From the NCBI GenBank assembly GCA_002179805.1, contig NAVB01000145.1:1-63227 (forward strand): a stretch of 63,227 nt of DNA, read 5' to 3'. The translations under genes were made by a program, and so were the position numbers. Positions within the stretch are counted from its first letter, which is position 1; every line of letters starts with the position of its first letter. Source of the DNA: Acanthamoeba lenticulata. Taxonomy: Eukaryota; Discosea; Longamoebia; Acanthamoebidae. The notes beneath the pieces are model-generated. The model ran no database searches. It had not been told where the DNA came from and was given only the letters and a program-made list of their open reading frames with translations. Positions 1 through 10,900 of this stretch are shown here, one piece after another.

Positions 1-41
1 TTTTTGTCTTCTACTAAGAGTCTCGTTGGTTCGGGGCAGGC

Positions 42-676
42 ATGGCGAGCCACCACAACTCGGGCGAGCCCATCCTGTTTGGCCTCGACGCCTACCACCT
101 CCCGTACGCGCGCCTCCCTTCACAACAGCTGCCGCCCACAACTGGGGGGCCGAGACCTGACGAGTGGCGAGCACAGGGTGAAGACGCCGTCGTGGCCGTT
201 CATCTCGCCATCGGCCTATCGCACATGGGCGCGAGACGAGGGTCATGTCGACACAGAGGGCCGCTGGGGCCGCTTCCTCTACGTCTTTTCGTTTGCGGGT
301 GCGTGTGCGCACTTTCACGAGCTTGTGCGTGGCGCAGGCAACACTGACTCAACGCGCACAACACACATGCGCGCGCGCAACAGGCAAGACCTACGTGGCC
401 AACCCGCGAGCTTTGGCCGACGAGGACGGCCGGGCGCTGCTGCAGCGATGCGTGCCAGACTTGGAGACGCGCCTCGACTTTGGGCGCTACCATCACGTCT
501 TCCAGGTCGTCCGTCCGGTGACGGCTCGTCCCGACATCAAGACGGAAGAGCAGGAAGAAGAAGAGGAACGGGTAGTGCTGGCGGCGCTGCGATTGACCTA
601 CACCTGCGAGATCGTCGACGTCGACGAGGCCACCGCCTACGCCACCAGAATCGGCCTCCCATTCCGCCGCGCCTGA
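42..676 (+). CDS. Small uncharacterised protein, three exons
   Basis: The model starts at the ATG at 42 (MASHHNSGEPILFGLDAYHL) and has exons 42-103, 177 to about 299, and about 390-676. The first intron (104-176) starts GTACG and ends GCACAG. Splicing joins ...AYHLP to VKTPSWPFISPSAYRTW, and a second intron joins ...FLYVFSFA to GKTYVANPRALADEDG. The product is about 155 residues, with an acidic Glu-rich stretch before a conserved-looking end that stops at 674-676. There is no signal peptide or membrane segment. I do not recognise the family. Upstream sequence is cut by the window edge, so an earlier exon cannot be excluded. It converges with the PP2C-like gene downstream. Confidence 0.5.
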
Positions 677-1029
677 AGCTTTGTTTGTTGGTCCTTGGGG
701 GAATGCAAACAAGTCGCTCAAGAGAAAGGAGCAACAACGAGTGCGAAGAGGTGGGATGTGGGGTAAGTGTATTGTACAAACCACAAATTCGTGAAGGAGA
801 AGGACAAAAGGTGAGTGGGGTGGCAAGTGGGGGTCGAACAACAAAGAAGGCGGCCGTGTGGGGAAGAGGAAGGCGCATCTACAAAGATCAAGAAGCCAAG
901 GTGCAAAAGGATGGGCCCCAGAATTCAAGACGAGAAAAGGTGGCCGGCGCGCGTCCTTCTTGAGCGGCGGGTGTCAGATAACGATGATGATGATGATCGG
1001 TCGGTCGGTTGTCGTCGTCGTCATCGCTC
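677..1029. other. Convergent 3' intergenic region
   Basis: About 350 bases lie between the 3' ends of the small plus-strand gene and the minus-strand PP2C-like gene. It is purine-rich on the plus strand and contains a short GAT/GTC trinucleotide microsatellite around 980-1020. Open frames cross it on both strands but look like low-complexity read-through. I see no supported gene here. Confidence 0.5.
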
Positions 1030-3031
1030 TCAGTCCGAGCTGATGACGCCCACCCTGACCAGCACGCACGTGGAGTGGTCCATCTTGCCCAGGAACTTGG
1101 GGTCCCTCTTCTTCGACCGGGCATCAGGCATTCTGGCGGTCGGATGCTCCTCCATCCACTTCCTGCTGTAATCGGTAACCTGTTCGTTGTTGTCGTTGTT
1201 GTTGTTGTTAGTCCTCAAGCGATTCTGGAGTCGTTGTTGGATTGAAGTTTACCTGGTAGGCATGCTCTAGCAAAACTGTGGAGAACTGCTCCAAGGACAC
1301 AAACTTGACCTTTTCGTCCTCCTCCTTCTCTTCCTCCGAATCATCATCGCTGTCGCTGTCGCTGTCCTCTTTGTCGTCCTTCACCGCAAGCAGCCGGTCG
1401 GCGATGAACTTGCACCGGTACTCGTCCTTGGCTCGCTCCGCCTCCTCCGCAGTCGCTGCGCAACACAACATAGACACACAACACACACAAGACCGCTCAC
1501 GATGATCAGCAACAGCACAGGAGGCCCGACTAGTCGTGTCGTGGTGGTGGGGAGGAATGGGTCCTCACCTTGCTCCCACTCGTCAACGTCCATGCCGAGT
1601 TCTCGGCAGGGCACGTTGAGCTGCTGCGGGTCGAGGTTGTCGTAGACGCCGTCGGAGCAGATCATGATGATGTCGCCCTTGTCGCACAGGGTGGTAAACA
1701 GGCCCAGATTGCGCAGGTCGGCATTGCCGTCCTTGCCCACGTAGGGCCCGAGGCGGCCGCCCGGGTCGTTGACGTTGGTGACGCTGGCGGCCGGTCGGTT
1801 GCCCCGCGTGATGTCGGTCACCTTGCCGGTGCGCTCCGAGATGTGGAAGGCCTTGCAGTCGCCCACGGAGGCGGCCACAAAGACGTAGGGCGCCTCCTGG
1901 TCCTGGATCCTGAGGGTCAACCCGCCGAGCAGGGTCGTCGTGCCGGTCTCCCAGATGTCGTTGATCCCTCGCTTGAGCGGGGCCTGGAGGATGCGGGTGT
2001 GGGCATTCATGAAGGCCTTCACCAGGCACTTGCCGGCCTTGCGCACGCTGTCGATGCGAGGCAGCTTGCTCTTCATGTAGTCCTGGAAGACCGTCGACGC
2101 TATCCGCGCGGCCTGGTGTGGGTCGGGATCAGACGTCAGTCAAATGAAGGCGACGATGGCGATGAGCGTGAAGCAAACGACTGAGGCGGCGGTGGCGGGG
2201 GAGGAGAAGGACAAGAGAGGAGGACCTCAAGGGGCTTGGGTCCCCAGTTGCAGCCGTCAGCCACGGCAAAAATGGCGTTCTTGGAGTCAAAAACCTCGAA
2301 ACTGAAGGTGTCGCAGATGGGGTCGCCCAACTTCACGCCGTCTTCCTCTCCAGGGTCGCCCGGCTTCCTGTAAAACGAAACGAAATTGAATAGTGAATAA
2401 TCGGCACCACCAAATCGGGGAAGAACGCAAAGGAGACGCACTTGGGCTTCAACGGGTAAGAGGAGATTGATTTGGCAAAGATAAAATTGCCCAGCTTCTT
2501 AGATTCTCCGTCAACAGCAGGTCCCAAAAGCATGCCTTGCCCTTTGGGCTTCTGTTGTGAGTTTAATAATGTGTTAAATATTGTACTCTGAGAGGAATGC
2601 AATGAAAAAGAACTTCATCCAACACGTCAGTACCTCAGGAGCGTCAATGGCAACATCTATGAGCTTGGAGTTGTTTTTGAAGAGGGCATCGAGATTCTGC
2701 AGCTCTTTGCTGAAGGCTCGCTTGGCTGACTCAATTTTCGTCTCTTGCTTAGTGGCCTCGTCCTCAGATGTGGCCTCGGCGTTTGTCTCGCTCTCGCTCT
2801 CACTTTCTTCGGGCTTGGCGTCCTTTTCGACTGACCGGAAACATGCCAACATCGACATCTTTTGTTTCTCGAAGAAAAATCGACTCACAAAATCCTCTAG
2901 GCTGCCGCGAGTTGAGTTGAACGCAAGATGCTTGCCGTTCTGGAAATCAACTGTCCCGTGAACGGTTGGGCTGAAGAGGACAACCTGACCGGACGAAGAA
3001 GAACTCTACAGTCGTCGTTCGCTGCGTTCAT
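1030..3031 (-). CDS. Divergent PP2C-like protein phosphatase
   Basis: A multi-exon gene predicted to encode a metal-dependent Ser/Thr phosphatase of the PP2C fold. Visible motifs are FAVADGCNWG (place of the classical DGHGG loop), ASVGDCKAF (GD-S/C-RA motif) and MICSDGVYDNL (SDGxWD motif), so the metal-binding aspartates are kept but the usual His-Gly-Gly is replaced. Before the catalytic domain is a Glu/Ser-rich linker (about 2700-2850). After it comes an Asp/Ser-rich acidic tail, then a final exon ending LVRVGVISSD at 1030. The first exons are not resolved: frame ...GTVDFQNGKHLAFNSTRG at about 2890-2990 is clearly coding but has no ATG of its own. The ATG at 3031 would need a further splice. 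Substrates cannot be inferred. Confidence 0.75.
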
Positions 3032-3247
3032 TTCCACAAGCCCCAATTTTGTCTGGATACTACGAATGGAAACGCCGGACCCGGTGATTGGCTAAAAATT
3101 CAAAGAAGGTGGAGAGAAAAATGTGAATCATTCGTCGGATATTTTTACACGCATAAACGAAACGGGCTCGGGCACAAAAGTCGCCCGCCACCGGGACTTC
3201 GGCAACTGTACAGTTGTGTTGGGGGGAAGCAAGGGAGGGAGAGTGGG

Positions 3248-4108
3248 TCATCGAGCCACATCGTCCGTTTCGTCGCTTGCTCCGGCTCGTCGCCCTTCTT
3301 GCTGCGAGTCCCGAGTGTTTTCTGCTCGGCACGCCTCGAGCAATTGCTCCAGTTGCTCAATTTTCTCTTTCGCATGCTGTCGTTCCTTGCTCAGGGCATC
3401 GACGTTGAGTTGCAGGCCTTGCGCGAGCTGCTTGGCGTCGTCTCGTTCCGCCGCAAATCGTTCAGCGCGCGGCTTCCAGGTCTGAAGGTCCTCGACTTGC
3501 TTCTTCAGGTGCGAGATTTCCTCGTCGTGTGCCGAGTGGCGCCGCGCTTCCTCTCTCTTTGAGATCGAGAAATCTTCGTGTCGAGATTGAAGGACATCCC
3601 GGATTTGGTGAGCGTACACGCCTTTCATCACCTCGCCCGGCATTCCGCGCTGGGCCACTGACAGTGACTCCTGTAGCTGCGCATTGGCCTGGCGCTGTTC
3701 TTTCAACAGTCGCTGCAACTCCTCTCGCGCTCGCTCCTCTTCCCGAGCGTGCACTTGTTTCTCGATCTTTAAGCGATTAAGTTCTTTCACCGCAGTTTCC
3801 CTCTTTGTCTGCTCCTCGAAGAGAGTTGCATCGAGATGGGAATTCTTCTCTTGTAGTTCGCGCAGCTTCACTACGCCGATGAGGATGCCGCATAGTGCCA
3901 TCACTACGATGACTGCCGTAAGCAGCTTCTCGAGGAAGGCTTCCTTGTGTTTGCTGCTCTTAGATTTCTTGATCTTTGTGGAGGCGAACGCGGAAGACGG
4001 CAGCCGGTCGAAATTTGGGGATGTGGAGGCGGCAGAGGGATGGCGCGGCACCGCTGCGTCGTAGTAAGGGTTAGGCGGGAAGGCCACAGATGGATGGGCT
4101 GCCATCAT
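3248..4108 (-). CDS. Single-pass membrane coiled-coil protein
   Basis: An intronless 286-residue frame starting at a double ATG at 4108. A proline-rich N-terminal part and a Lys/Ser patch (KIKKSKSSKHKE) precede one hydrophobic helix (LLTAVIVVMALCGILIGVV, about residues 62-80). The rest is almost entirely charged heptad-like coiled coil (Glu/Lys/Gln/Arg-rich) to a polar C-terminus. With no signal peptide it is probably a type II or signal-anchor protein with the coiled coil in the lumen or outside, or a golgin-like tether in the reverse orientation. The family cannot be identified from the sequence. It is divergently transcribed from TRM61, about 380 bases away. Confidence 0.7.
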   Translation of the reverse strand: MMAAHPSVAFPPNPYYDAAVPRHPSAASTSPNFDRLPSSAFASTKIKKSKSSKHKEAFLEKLLTAVIVVMALCGILIGVVKLRELQEKNSHLDATLFEEQTKRETAVKELNRLKIEKQVHAREEERAREELQRLLKEQRQANAQLQESLSVAQRGMPGEVMKGVYAHQIRDVLQSRHEDFSISKREEARRHSAHDEEISHLKKQVEDLQTWKPRAERFAAERDDAKQLAQGLQLNVDALSKERQHAKEKIEQLEQLLEACRAENTRDSQQEGRRAGASDETDDVAR

Positions 4109-4491
4109 GCTGCTGAGCAGGAGCTGTGCTTGCGAGAGGGCTAAAAAGCGCTTTTGGCACCCAAAAGGACAGGGTGGCGTTGTTGGGGTAGCTCTCCGGT
4201 ACGCGAGGTGGGCGTGACAACGTGCTCGTTACTAAAGCTGTACTCATCGACAATGGTCCACGTGCAGACGAGAGAAGAGCGACGTGCTCCGATCAGGGCA
4301 CTAACCACACTGGTGGGCTCTTGGCACATTCCGCGGAGCAGACAGAAAGAAATACTCTGACAAAAAACGGAGCTTGCAACGTGAAGCAACCGGGAGTATT
4401 CTTATCACACTTCTCTGTTTCGATACAAATCGACTGAGCAAGGTTTGGGAAAAACCGATAAAGGATAGAAAAAAAATTGGAGCAAACAATA
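4109..4491. promoter_or_regulatory. Divergent intergenic region (probable bidirectional promoter)
   Basis: About 380 bases separate the start codons of the minus-strand coiled-coil gene and plus-strand TRM61. It is more AT-rich than the flanking exons, especially at 4420-4495. No defined core element can be assigned by eye. The promoter role follows from the divergent layout only. Confidence 0.4.
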
Positions 4492-6216
4492 ATGGAAACA
4501 AAAATGAGCACATCTCTGCCTCCGTCGGTGGCCCCGGCTCCCCTCATGAAGGACGGTGATCTGGTGATTTTGTATTGTGGTCGTGAAAACATCGTGCCCC
4601 TCACCCTCAAGTTGGATGCCATCTTTCGGAATAAGCACGGCGAATTTCGGCATAACGACATGATTGGCAAGCCCATTGGCTCTCGTGTACTTCCTTCTTG
4701 CTGTTCTCGTGGAGCCTTGTCGTTTGCAAGCCTAATCGACCAGAGATCAATCCCAAATCGCACCACAGGTGAAGGCCAGCGGTAAAAGAGACAAAGGTGG
4801 CTTCATCTACGCCCTGCGTCCCACTCCGGAGCTGTGGACTGCCGGTGCCCTTCGGGTTCGTTCCCGCTCTCTGCGTGCGTGCCTCTGGCACCTTTGGCGC
4901 TGAAGTTGCCCGACGTTGCGCGCAGCATCGCACACAAATTATCTACAGCGTGGACATCAGCATGATTATCTTCCACCTGCAACTCAAGCCAGGTCAGATC
5001 GTGGTAGAATCAGGTGCGTGTGTCTTTCTCTTTTCATTTCCAGCCCATGTCTTTCTCATCGCCACCCTCGTCGTCATGTTCCTCAGGCACCGGGAGCGGC
5101 TCGCTGTCGCGGTCCTTCGCGCGCGTGGTGGCGCCGCATGGTCGCCTTTTCACCTTTGAGTTCCACCAACAGCGCGCCCTGGCCAATCAGTACGGCTTCC
5201 CTCCCTCGCCTCCGTTGGAAGAGGGCTCACCTGCCATTCGCCCCAGAGCCGACTTTGCGAGCGAGGGCCTGGGCGACCTCATCGTCGTCACCCATCGCGA
5301 CGTCTGCGCTGGCGGCTTCAAGACCGAGGGCCTCGGCGCCGAGGGTAGCTTCCCTCTTCCGTTCATCTTCTTCTTGGCTTCTTTTACTTTATTTTTAACC
5401 CTTTTTTCGCTCTCAGGAGCGGATGCTGTGTTCCTGGACCTGCCCTCGCCGTATGATGCTGTTGAACATGCCGCGGAGGTGCTGCGCCCCTACGGCCGGC
5501 TGTGTGCCTTCACGCCGAGCATCGAGCAGGTCCAGCGCACCTATCAGGCGCTCACCGCCGCTGGCTTTGGCGGTACATGCGCCCCCTTCCTCCCTTCCTT
5601 CACACACTGAACGCTCCGCGGGCCGTGGCTCACTTGCGCGCGCTTGGACGTGCGCTGGAAATGCGAAGAATTCAAGACGATCGAGTGCCTGCTGCGGCCC
5701 TACCGCATCCACCCGGAGACGGTGGAGCGGTACGACCTGTCGGGCCTCTTCACGCCGGCCGTGGCTACGGTCGAAGGCGCAGAGGCGACGACGGTGGCGA
5801 CGACGACGATGGAAGTCGACCCCGCCGCTGGCGACGGCGATGGTCTCGAGGAGCGATCGCGTAAGCGCGCACGGGACGCCTTTGAGGAGACGCAGCCGGC
5901 GTCTGCCGGTGATGCAACGCCAAGAGAAGAGCAAGAAAATGAGAAGGAGAAGGAAGAAGAAGAGCACCAAGAGGAGAAGAAGATGGAGCAGGAGGAGAAG
6001 GAGGAAGAGGAGGCGGTTGCGACCGGCCAGCCTGCGCAGGCACGAGCCCTCGGCAAGGAAAAGAAGAAAAAGTCCAACCCGGTCGTCGTCCCGATGACAC
6101 ACGAGCGACCCATCATCGTGGAGCCGTTGGCCGACATCCGCGGCCACACGTCCTTCCTCACGTTCGCCGTCAAGCTCCCCTCCACCAGCCCAACAGCGGC
6201 CTCATGTTATAGTTAG
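4492..6216 (+). CDS. TRM61: tRNA (adenine-58-N1)-methyltransferase catalytic subunit
   Basis: Catalytic subunit of the Trm6/Trm61 complex that methylates A58 in the T-loop of tRNAs, using S-adenosylmethionine, in the nucleus. The gene is split by at least five introns. Start ATG 4492 leads into the N-terminal barrel (DGDLVILYCGRENIV), then LRPTPELWT, HRTQIIYSVDIS and the SAM-binding loop VVESGTGSGSLS. These are followed by GADAVFLDLPSPYDAVEHA and the family signature FTPSIEQVQRTYQAL. The final exon (from about 5640) carries VRWKCEEFKTIECLLRPY, a roughly 100-residue Lys/Glu-rich insertion, and the conserved closing motif RGHTSFLTFA. A second in-frame ATG at 4504 is also possible. Family assignment is firm. 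Confidence 0.92.
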
Positions 6217-6231
6217 CCAAGCGTGAAATGA

Positions 6232-6237
6232 AATAAA
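6232..6237 (+). terminator. Possible polyadenylation signal of TRM61
   Basis: An AATAAA hexamer lies 16 bases after the TRM61 stop in an AT-rich spacer of about 50 bases before the next plus-strand ATG. The two genes are so close that the 3' end of TRM61 and the promoter of the carrier gene must overlap. Confidence 0.4.
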
Positions 6238-6270
6238 ACAAAATAATTAATCATAAAAATAAGAAACAAG

Positions 6271-7701
6271 ATGGTGAGCTGGCGCCACGATTTGGAGCGA
6301 CTGATTGCCGAGGCGCTGGCACGGGTGGTGACTCTGCCCCTCGATGCGGTGAGCACATGGATGCAAGCTGCTCAGGTCCTGCCGGATCTCGAGAGCCGGG
6401 GCCGATCCGACTGGAGCTTGCTCCTACTCGGCGCACGGCCCAAGAAGCAATACTGGACAGGTGCTCTGCTCTCGTGCGCTTGCCTCTTTGTGCAAGCGGC
6501 CATCAAGGTGCGGCCATAGGTCCTCTCGTGCTCTATGTTCTATGGCATCCTCACCCACCACTTGCAGGCGGGAGTCCGCTACGAGGCCCAACTACAATTC
6601 AAGGCGGCGCGACGAAGGCACGACAAGGTGAAGACGATGACCACAAGACCTACCCCCACGTTACCACCATCCACCTCGACCTCACCATCAGCCACACCCC
6701 GCGCAAAGTGGGGCGAGTGGTGGTGGATGCCTAAGCTCGTCTCTGTCGTCGCCTCAGCCGGCGCCATCGCCCTCTCCTACCCTCTCATCGCCCTTCGGTG
6801 CGTCGTCCCATCACTCCTTCATCGTCGTCGTCCAACCTGACCTCGTTCTCTCTCTCCACTCCCTTCCGGTTCACAGGGTGCGGCTGGTGGTGCAGTTGCT
6901 GCGGGCCGAGGGTCCTCTGTACGCCGGGGCGTGGGACGCCCTGCGGCGCATCTACGCCACCGAGGGCCTCCGCGGCCTCTACCGCGGCCTTGTGCCGCTC
7001 GTGCTCGGCGCTGGTACGCGACGCCCTTCCATCTCGCACGCAAAGACAACGTTGGCTGCTGACGTGGCCTCTCCAGTTGTGTTTGATCTTGTGGCGCACG
7101 GCGGCTTCGAGCTGCTGGCGCGCGTCTGGCCACGAACCGGCCGAGGGAGCACCTTGCGTGGTGGTGGCGAAAAGGGCGATCATGATGAGGACGAGGGCTG
7201 GACGGCGCGCCTCCTTCGCGGCTGCCTCGCCAGCTTGCTCGCGCTGGCTGCCAGCCATCCCTTTGAGCACGTCAGCCGCAGGTCCGCCCACGCTTTCACA
7301 CAACAACAGCAACACCACATTGGGTCGCGTCGGCTCTCAACACCTTCTGTGCGTGCAGGATGATCGCCAATCAAGTGCTGCGACCCGCCAGCACCGCTTT
7401 TAAGGGCCCCACCACGCTCGTCCGACATATCGTCTCCGAGGGCGGCCTACGCGCCCTTTTTCGTGGCCTCCTGCCGCTCCTGCTGCGCGTCGTCCCCTAC
7501 GTGCTGCTCGCCAACGTTGTTCATCGCCTCTTCTTCAAAGACCGGTTCTCAGCCATACTCCTCCACCAACACTGCCGTACCTTGTTGACCTCGCTTGCTC
7601 CTCACACTCGTCTTTCCTGTGCTGCCTGCACTCGACACCAGGCGGCCGGAGCAGAGCTGAGCAGCTCACAGGCCCATCACGACCAATCGGTGGCCAAGTA
7701 A
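6271..7701 (+). CDS. Mitochondrial carrier-fold (SLC25-like) protein
   Basis: A multi-exon gene with three carrier-type repeats. The signature of repeat 1 is LPLDAVSTWMQ. Repeat 2 has a degenerate YPLIALRVRLVVQ followed by a well-kept GLRGLYRGLVPLVLGA. Repeat 3 is HPFEHVSRRMIANQ followed by GGLRALFRGLLPLLLRVVPY. Carriers usually move metabolites across the inner mitochondrial membrane. The weak second signature and the long polar insertions (6610-6715, and 7130-7195 in repeat 2) are more like the outer-membrane MTCH1/MTCH2 branch than a classical transporter, but this is an inference. Start ATG 6271 fits the first helix. The last exon boundary near 7550-7640 is uncertain. Confidence 0.75.
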
Positions 7702-7912
7702 CGACGCGTTACCGAGGGCTCAGGCCTTTTTTGTGCTGGTGTGCAACAAATAGTGCTTTTTATTGACGACCCAAGGGAACCTCACACGAGACAGCGACTG
7801 TGTGGCTTGTGTGAGCCTTTCTTGAACCGAGAGAGATTGTGAGGAAGAAGAAGAGAAGTCTGAGTGAGGCTGCTGTTTGATTTGCTGCTGACAGCCAACA
7901 ACAAGAAGAAAG

Positions 7913-10900
7913 ATGACCGAGGCGAAGGGTTATAGGTTCCCTTTCGTCTTCTACACAGAACAGGAGGCTCTTACTCTGGCCCAGGCCTGCCCCAACGGCC
8001 TTTTTGTACGCGTACCTCCCTGTTCAAGGGGCACCCCTTCTATTGAATAGTATTATTTTATTTTCTATTTATTTATATATTTATTTTTATGATTACTATA
8101 TTTGTGGCAGGTGGACGCTGAGTTTCCAGCCAACGCCTCGTCTCTGTTCGTCGACGACAAGTGCCCTGCTCACCGTATGTTGGCGCTCAGCTCTCGCTTG
8201 GCGTAGGCGACTGACTATTTGTTGTCTCTGCACTTGACTCAGCCCCGTCGGACGTCAAAGCATGGAAGCGGCCAAGCGAGATCCATCCAGAGGCCAAGCT
8301 CTTCATTGGCGGCGCCGACGACAGTGACGTCATGCAGGGCGCCCTCGGCGACTGCTGGTTCCTCGCCGCGCTCTGCGGTACGCCACCACTACACGCGTCT
8401 GGTGAAGGCGCCTCGCGCAAGCTCTGACGTCATGAGCTCTGACGCTACGACATTGTGCAGTAGTAGCCAGGCGCACCGACCTGCTCCAGCAGCTGTTTGT
8501 GTCATGCCACCCGGAACACGGCTTGTACGTCTGGCAATCCTCTACCCTCGTAAGACTCAACAGGGACCAACTCATGTACGGTTACGTTTGACAGCTATCA
8601 GATCCGCTTCTGGAAGGAGAGCCAGTGGGTGGTACGGGCCCCTGCGCGTGCGGCATGTTGATCTCTCTTCTATGAGGTTAATCTCTTGTGTGACTGCAGG
8701 TGGTGACCATCGACGATCGGATCCCGTGCGGCGCCTCGGGGGAGCCGATCTACGCCAGCGGTCGCGACAGTACTGTCCCTCCTCGTCTTCTTCTTGTCCT
8801 CATCCTCTTCATCTTCGTCGTCGTCGTTGCCGTCTGTGCTATCGTGCGGCCTTTATCAGAGATTGACATTCGACGAGCAGAGGCCGAGATGTGGGTGCCG
8901 CTCGTCGAGAAGGCCTACGCCAAGTTGCACGGATGCTACGAGGCGCTCCAGGGCGGCAGCGTACCCTACGCCTTTGTGGACCTCACCGCCGGCGTCTCCG
9001 AGGACCTGTACACGATCCTCCTCCCCTCCTCTCGTCTTGCTCTTGTTGATCATCGCTCACCGTTCCGTCGCCAGCGACTTTGGCCGCTTCTCAGAGGAGG
9101 GCCGGATGTGGGAGCTGCTCAAGCTCTACATGCGGGAGGAGTGGCTCCTCGGCGCCGCGTCGGTCGTGAGCGACGCCGACACCGAGCAAGTCAGCGCCAT
9201 GGGCCTCCTCAACGTCTGCTCTCCTCTTCCCCTTGCCTTTTTCTTTAGCCCACCACTTGTCGACACTCACTTACTCGCTCATGCGCGCGAACAGAAACAC
9301 GCCTACGGCGTGCTCAGGGTGGAGGAGGTCGACGGCGTGCGGCTGATCCAGATGCGCAACCCGTGGGGCATGACCGAGTGGAACGGCCAGTGGAGCGACC
9401 AGGACCCGGTCTGGTCCGGCCCCATCGCCGTACGGCCCGCGTCTCCTCCTCAGTTGACTGTTGGCCAACAGACTGACGATCCGGGTGCCGGAGGGCAGGC
9501 CCGGCTCAAGCACACGCCGGGCAACGACGGCCTGTACTGGATGAACCTGCAGGACTTTCTCAAGCACTTCAACCGGCTCTACGGCTGCCGCCTCTACCAG
9601 GACGAAGTGGGCGACAAGTGGTGCCGCACGGCCGTCCGTGGCCGGTGGCAGGGGCCCTCGGCCGGCGGCTGCGTCAACAACGCGACGTGGATGCTCAACC
9701 CGCAGTACACGCTGCGCCCGACCGAGTCCACAGAGCTGTTCCTCTCGCTTGTCCAGGTACGCTTGCCTCCCTTGCGTCTGTTCCTCAGTCGTTGTCGAGG
9801 CTGCGCTTGACTGACCTCCCGACGCCCTGCCAGCACGACAGCCGGCTGACGGGCCAGCCCTCGGCCAGCATCGGCCTTATCATGCTGCGCACCGACGGTA
9901 CAGTAGATGTGTCCGTTGTCGTCGCTGGTGTCGTTGTTGTCCTGCTGCGTTGAGCGAATGGTCTCACGCGCATGTGTGGGTGGCGTGTGATCGACATTGC
10001 GTCTAGACATCAACACCCGCAAGGTGCGTGTGGCAGGCACCGACGTCGTGACGTCCTCTGAGTTTGCCGACTGTCGCGAGGGCACGTCGATTCCCTCTCC
10101 TCTCTGGCCCGCTGGCGAGGTCTCGTGGTTGACCTTTTCTTCTTCTTCGTGATTGGCTGCGCGCAGTATCGTTGTCGGCCAGGCTGGAGGCCGGCCAGGG
10201 CTACGTGATCATCCCGAGCACGTTTAAGCCCAACATCGAGGCGTATGGGCCCTTTCTCGCTCGCTCCATGCCCGTGAACGGCTCGGCCTGAGGCTGACGC
10301 TATGGCCCTCGCGCGCTAGGTCCTTTGTGCTGTCGGTCTACACGCACAAGGTGTGCAGTGTGCAGACCATCTCCGAGGCCGGCACCGCCGAGCAGCTTCA
10401 GGCGGCCGACCTCGACTTTGGCAGAGGCGCCACCAGCCTCAGCGACGAAGCCCTCGCCGCCCTCGGCATCCGCGACTCCTCCGAGAACGCGTACGGCTGA
10501 GCTTTTATTTTTATTCAATTTTCATCTTTTTAAATTCATATTTCATTTAATTTATAGGGACCACAAGGGCAACAAGAACGCGGCTCCGAACACGCAGGGC
10601 TTGATTGACCAGTTCGCGTCGATCTTGGACCACTCTTCGGTGCTGCCCTTCCAGGTCCTCTCGCCTGTGCTCCAACACAGCACCGACCGCGCGTCCACGT
10701 CCTCGTCGCCTTCGTCGTCATCGTCGTCTTCAGCCTCGGCCTCGGCGCCGTCGAAGGAGTTCCTTTTCAACCACCCGGCCTACGCAAAGCTGCGCGGGCT
10801 CGACGCGGCCGAACTGGCAGAGGTCGAGGCCAAGCACCCCGTCTTGGCGCCCATCATCGAGCAGATCAACGCCACTCGTGCCACAGCATCGGCTGCCAGT

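Noticed and set aside
4..963. Plus-strand open frame of 319 residues at the left edge
   Set aside because: Only the segment around 177-299 has coding character; the rest runs through introns and the 3' region, and the spliced model explains the signal better.
1570..2184. Plus-strand open frame of 204 residues over the phosphatase
   Set aside because: Antisense to the PP2C-like exon containing the SDG motif; Val/Ala/His-rich shadow.
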